Assembly (NCBI GenBank): GCA_030612185.1
Contig: JAUWOI010000186.1
Location: forward strand, 1-7,970
Direction of reading: 5' to 3'
Source of the DNA: Anaerolineae bacterium
Lineage (GTDB): Bacteria; Chloroflexota; Anaerolineae; B4-G1
Length of the DNA stretch: 7,970 nt
Below are positions 6,735 through 7,970 of this stretch, in pieces (within the stretch, counting starts at the first letter, position 1; every line of letters begins with the position of its first letter). Below the pieces are notes generated by a model, which saw nothing but the letters and a program-made list of their open reading frames with translations, was not told the origin of the DNA and ran no database searches. The position numbers and the translations under genes were made by a program.

Positions 6735-6763
6735 ATAATACAGTCAATTGTTCCGTCTGTCAA
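6735..6763 (-). promoter_or_regulatory. Near-consensus sigma70-type promoter of the lipoprotein gene
   Basis: On the minus strand TTGACA (6763-6758) and TATTAT (6740-6735) are separated by exactly 17 bases, with only one mismatch from the TTGACA-TATAAT consensus. Transcription would start near 6728, giving a leader of about 60 nt before the ATG at 6666. It lies just after the PEPCK gene and a GC hairpin, so the lipoprotein gene probably has its own transcript that may run on into lgt. Confidence 0.7.
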
Positions 6764-6770
6764 ATTCGAC

Positions 6771-6790
6771 CGGCCCGCAAGCCAGGGCCG
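6771..6790 (-). terminator. Possible weak terminator hairpin after the PEPCK gene
   Basis: CGGCCC (6771-6776) and GGGCCG (6785-6790) form a 6-bp GC stem with an 8-base loop, 11 nt beyond the PEPCK stop codon. On the minus strand it is followed by GTCGAATTTGACA, not a proper U-run, so intrinsic termination is uncertain. It may instead insulate the promoter immediately downstream. Confidence 0.4.
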
Positions 6791-6801
6791 TTAAGTTTAA
6801 T

Positions 6802-7970
6802 CTATGATGCTTTCTGATTTCCAGCAGCCTCGACAAGCTGTTCGACCGGGACGATCGGGCCGTATTCCGCTTTCAGCGCTTCGAGGCCCTTCCTCTGTTC
6901 TGCGTAGATTTCAAACAACTTGGCCGGAATGTTTTCCTCCTTCCCGTAGGCTTCTGCCTGCAGATCAATTCTCGCAAGGATGTTGTCCACGTAGAGCACA
7001 AACTGCTTGTCATAGAGTTCCTGCGGATACTCTTTGCCGATCCCGGCGAACAACTCTTTGAGATCCTCGTATTTCGGAATAAATCCGATGGGCGTTTCAA
7101 TCGCACCGACGTCTCTGTGCACCCGCAGTTCAAGCCAGCCCAGCCACACTTTTACGTCGCGCTTTTTGCCCAGCAGGCCATCCCCCTCCCCGCCCCGAGC
7201 GCCGTGTGTCAGAAAATAGTTCAACCCGGCCATGATGGGTTTGCTCTTTAATTTGTCGGAGTTGAAAAAGACAAATTGCGCATCCATATAGTCGGCTAGA
7301 GGCCCGGGGATAAACGGCTCGTTGGCCCAGGGCTGGCGCCTGACACCCGTGGCCCCCACCTCCGTCGCGGTTGCCGCCGAGAGAACCGAGGCCCCGATGA
7401 CAACTCCATGATCGGGATTCTTGGCCACCCAGACCGGGGGCATTGTGTCGCTGTCGCGTCCGCTGTACGTGATTACTTTAACCTCCACCCCGCACGGGTC
7501 CTCGGCTGCGGCTTCATTGTAGTTCCCAATGAATTTATTGTCAATTGTACAGCGGGCATTTGGATTAGAGAGTGGAATGGGCTGGCCATTTTCATCCGTC
7601 TTGCCGGCCCACCATTCGCCCTGAAAGTTGAAACCCTTTTGCGGATGTTGCTCTCCGTTCCCGACCCAGTGCGGCACGTTGTTTTCGTCAATTAGCACGT
7701 TCGTCCAGATCACTTCTGCGCCTTCTTCGCGCAAGCGTTTCATCAGGTACGGGTCGCCTTCGCGGTTCACGTTCTGCACGATCCCAAAGATACCCTTCTC
7801 CGGGTTGATGGCTCGTAACGTCCCGTCTCCAGCGATCCACAACTGGGCCAGGTCATCGCCGATGAAATCTGTGCCGACCATAGCCGTCGTGGTTTTCCCG
7901 CACCCAGAAGGCGCCGCCCCGGCACAGAACGTCTTTCTTCCGCCGGGGCCTGTTAGGCCTGTGATATACA
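6802..7970 (-). CDS. pckG: Phosphoenolpyruvate carboxykinase (GTP), C-terminal part, 5' end outside window
   Basis: The visible 388 residues are the C-terminal portion of a GTP-dependent PEPCK, which interconverts oxaloacetate + GTP and PEP + CO2 + GDP in gluconeogenesis or anaplerosis in the cytoplasm. The reading frame stays open to the window edge, and the residues upstream of the first visible Met contain the P-loop APSGCGKTTTAM, including the family's reactive-Cys position, so that Met is internal. Kinase-2 motif FIGDDLAQLW follows, then NPEKGIFGIVQNVN, IWTNVLID, NARCTI, PVWVAKNPDHGVVIGASVLS (matching the family HGVFVGAAMRSE region), EPFIPG and TPIGFIPKYEDLKELF. Full-length relatives have about 600 residues, so around 200 are missing. 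The sequence is divergent from animal PEPCK (GCGKTTT for ACGKTNL). The short tail ends in NQKAS and a TAG stop. Confidence 0.87.
   Translation of the reverse strand, partial: YITGLTGPGGRKTFCAGAAPSGCGKTTTAMVGTDFIGDDLAQLWIAGDGTLRAINPEKGIFGIVQNVNREGDPYLMKRLREEGAEVIWTNVLIDENNVPHWVGNGEQHPQKGFNFQGEWWAGKTDENGQPIPLSNPNARCTIDNKFIGNYNEAAAEDPCGVEVKVITYSGRDSDTMPPVWVAKNPDHGVVIGASVLSAATATEVGATGVRRQPWANEPFIPGPLADYMDAQFVFFNSDKLKSKPIMAGLNYFLTHGARGGEGDGLLGKKRDVKVWLGWLELRVHRDVGAIETPIGFIPKYEDLKELFAGIGKEYPQELYDKQFVLYVDNILARIDLQAEAYGKEENIPAKLFEIYAEQRKGLEALKAEYGPIVPVEQLVEAAGNQKAS

Noticed and set aside
7879..7881. ATG at 7881 as the start of the PEPCK gene
   Set aside because: The frame continues upstream to the window edge and encodes the P-loop APSGCGKTTTAM, so this Met is internal.
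1..7970. CRISPR array, tRNA, transposase or phage genes
   Set aside because: No regularly spaced repeats, cloverleaf-type sequence or mobile-element protein motifs were seen on either strand.

Overview
All six genes in this window lie on the minus strand, so reading order runs from the right end to the left. Base composition is GC-rich. The source looks like a member of the Chloroflexota, close to Anaerolineae-type genomes. The reasons are a C-terminal YLPLVLRN motif and a PKD-like TYTWxAxGQxPxTHT domain in the large lipoprotein, a short CCCTGAG...TCGAAGGG dispersed repeat, and a GTP-type PEP carboxykinase. This assignment rests on remembered family features, not on a search.

Region by region, in transcription order: (1) 7970-6802 is the C-terminal part of a GTP-dependent phosphoenolpyruvate carboxykinase whose start lies outside the window. 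(2) 6801-6667 is a short intergenic region with a GC hairpin and a near-consensus sigma70-type promoter (TTGACA, 17 nt, TATTAT), followed by a strong ribosome binding site. (3) 6666-4492 is a 724-residue predicted lipoprotein of unknown function, with a lipobox Cys34, a Cys-rich middle, a PKD-like domain and the C-terminal YLPLVLRN motif. (4) 4491-4335 is a leader with short palindromes, a dispersed repeat and a 9-bp C tract. (5) 4334-3498 is an Lgt-family membrane protein (prolipoprotein diacylglyceryl transferase family) with altered active-site residues. (6) 3446-2088 is a malic enzyme. (7) 2072-1176 is a thioredoxin-reductase-like flavoprotein without the redox CxxC. (8) 1174-20 is an M20-family amidohydrolase. 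The last three genes are separated by 15 and 1 nt and almost certainly form one operon; lgt may head it.

Functionally, PEPCK and malic enzyme both act at the PEP/pyruvate/oxaloacetate/malate node. The Lgt-like protein is encoded directly downstream of a gene for a lipoprotein, the type of substrate its family modifies. The link of the flavoprotein and amidohydrolase to malic enzyme is shown only by operon layout.

I do not see a clear new multi-gene system. The points most worth following are the lipoprotein/Lgt-like pair, the repeat inserted in frame inside the lipoprotein gene, and the loss of canonical catalytic residues in two enzymes. No tRNA, rRNA, CRISPR array or transposase was found, and no gene-free stretch exceeds about 160 bases.
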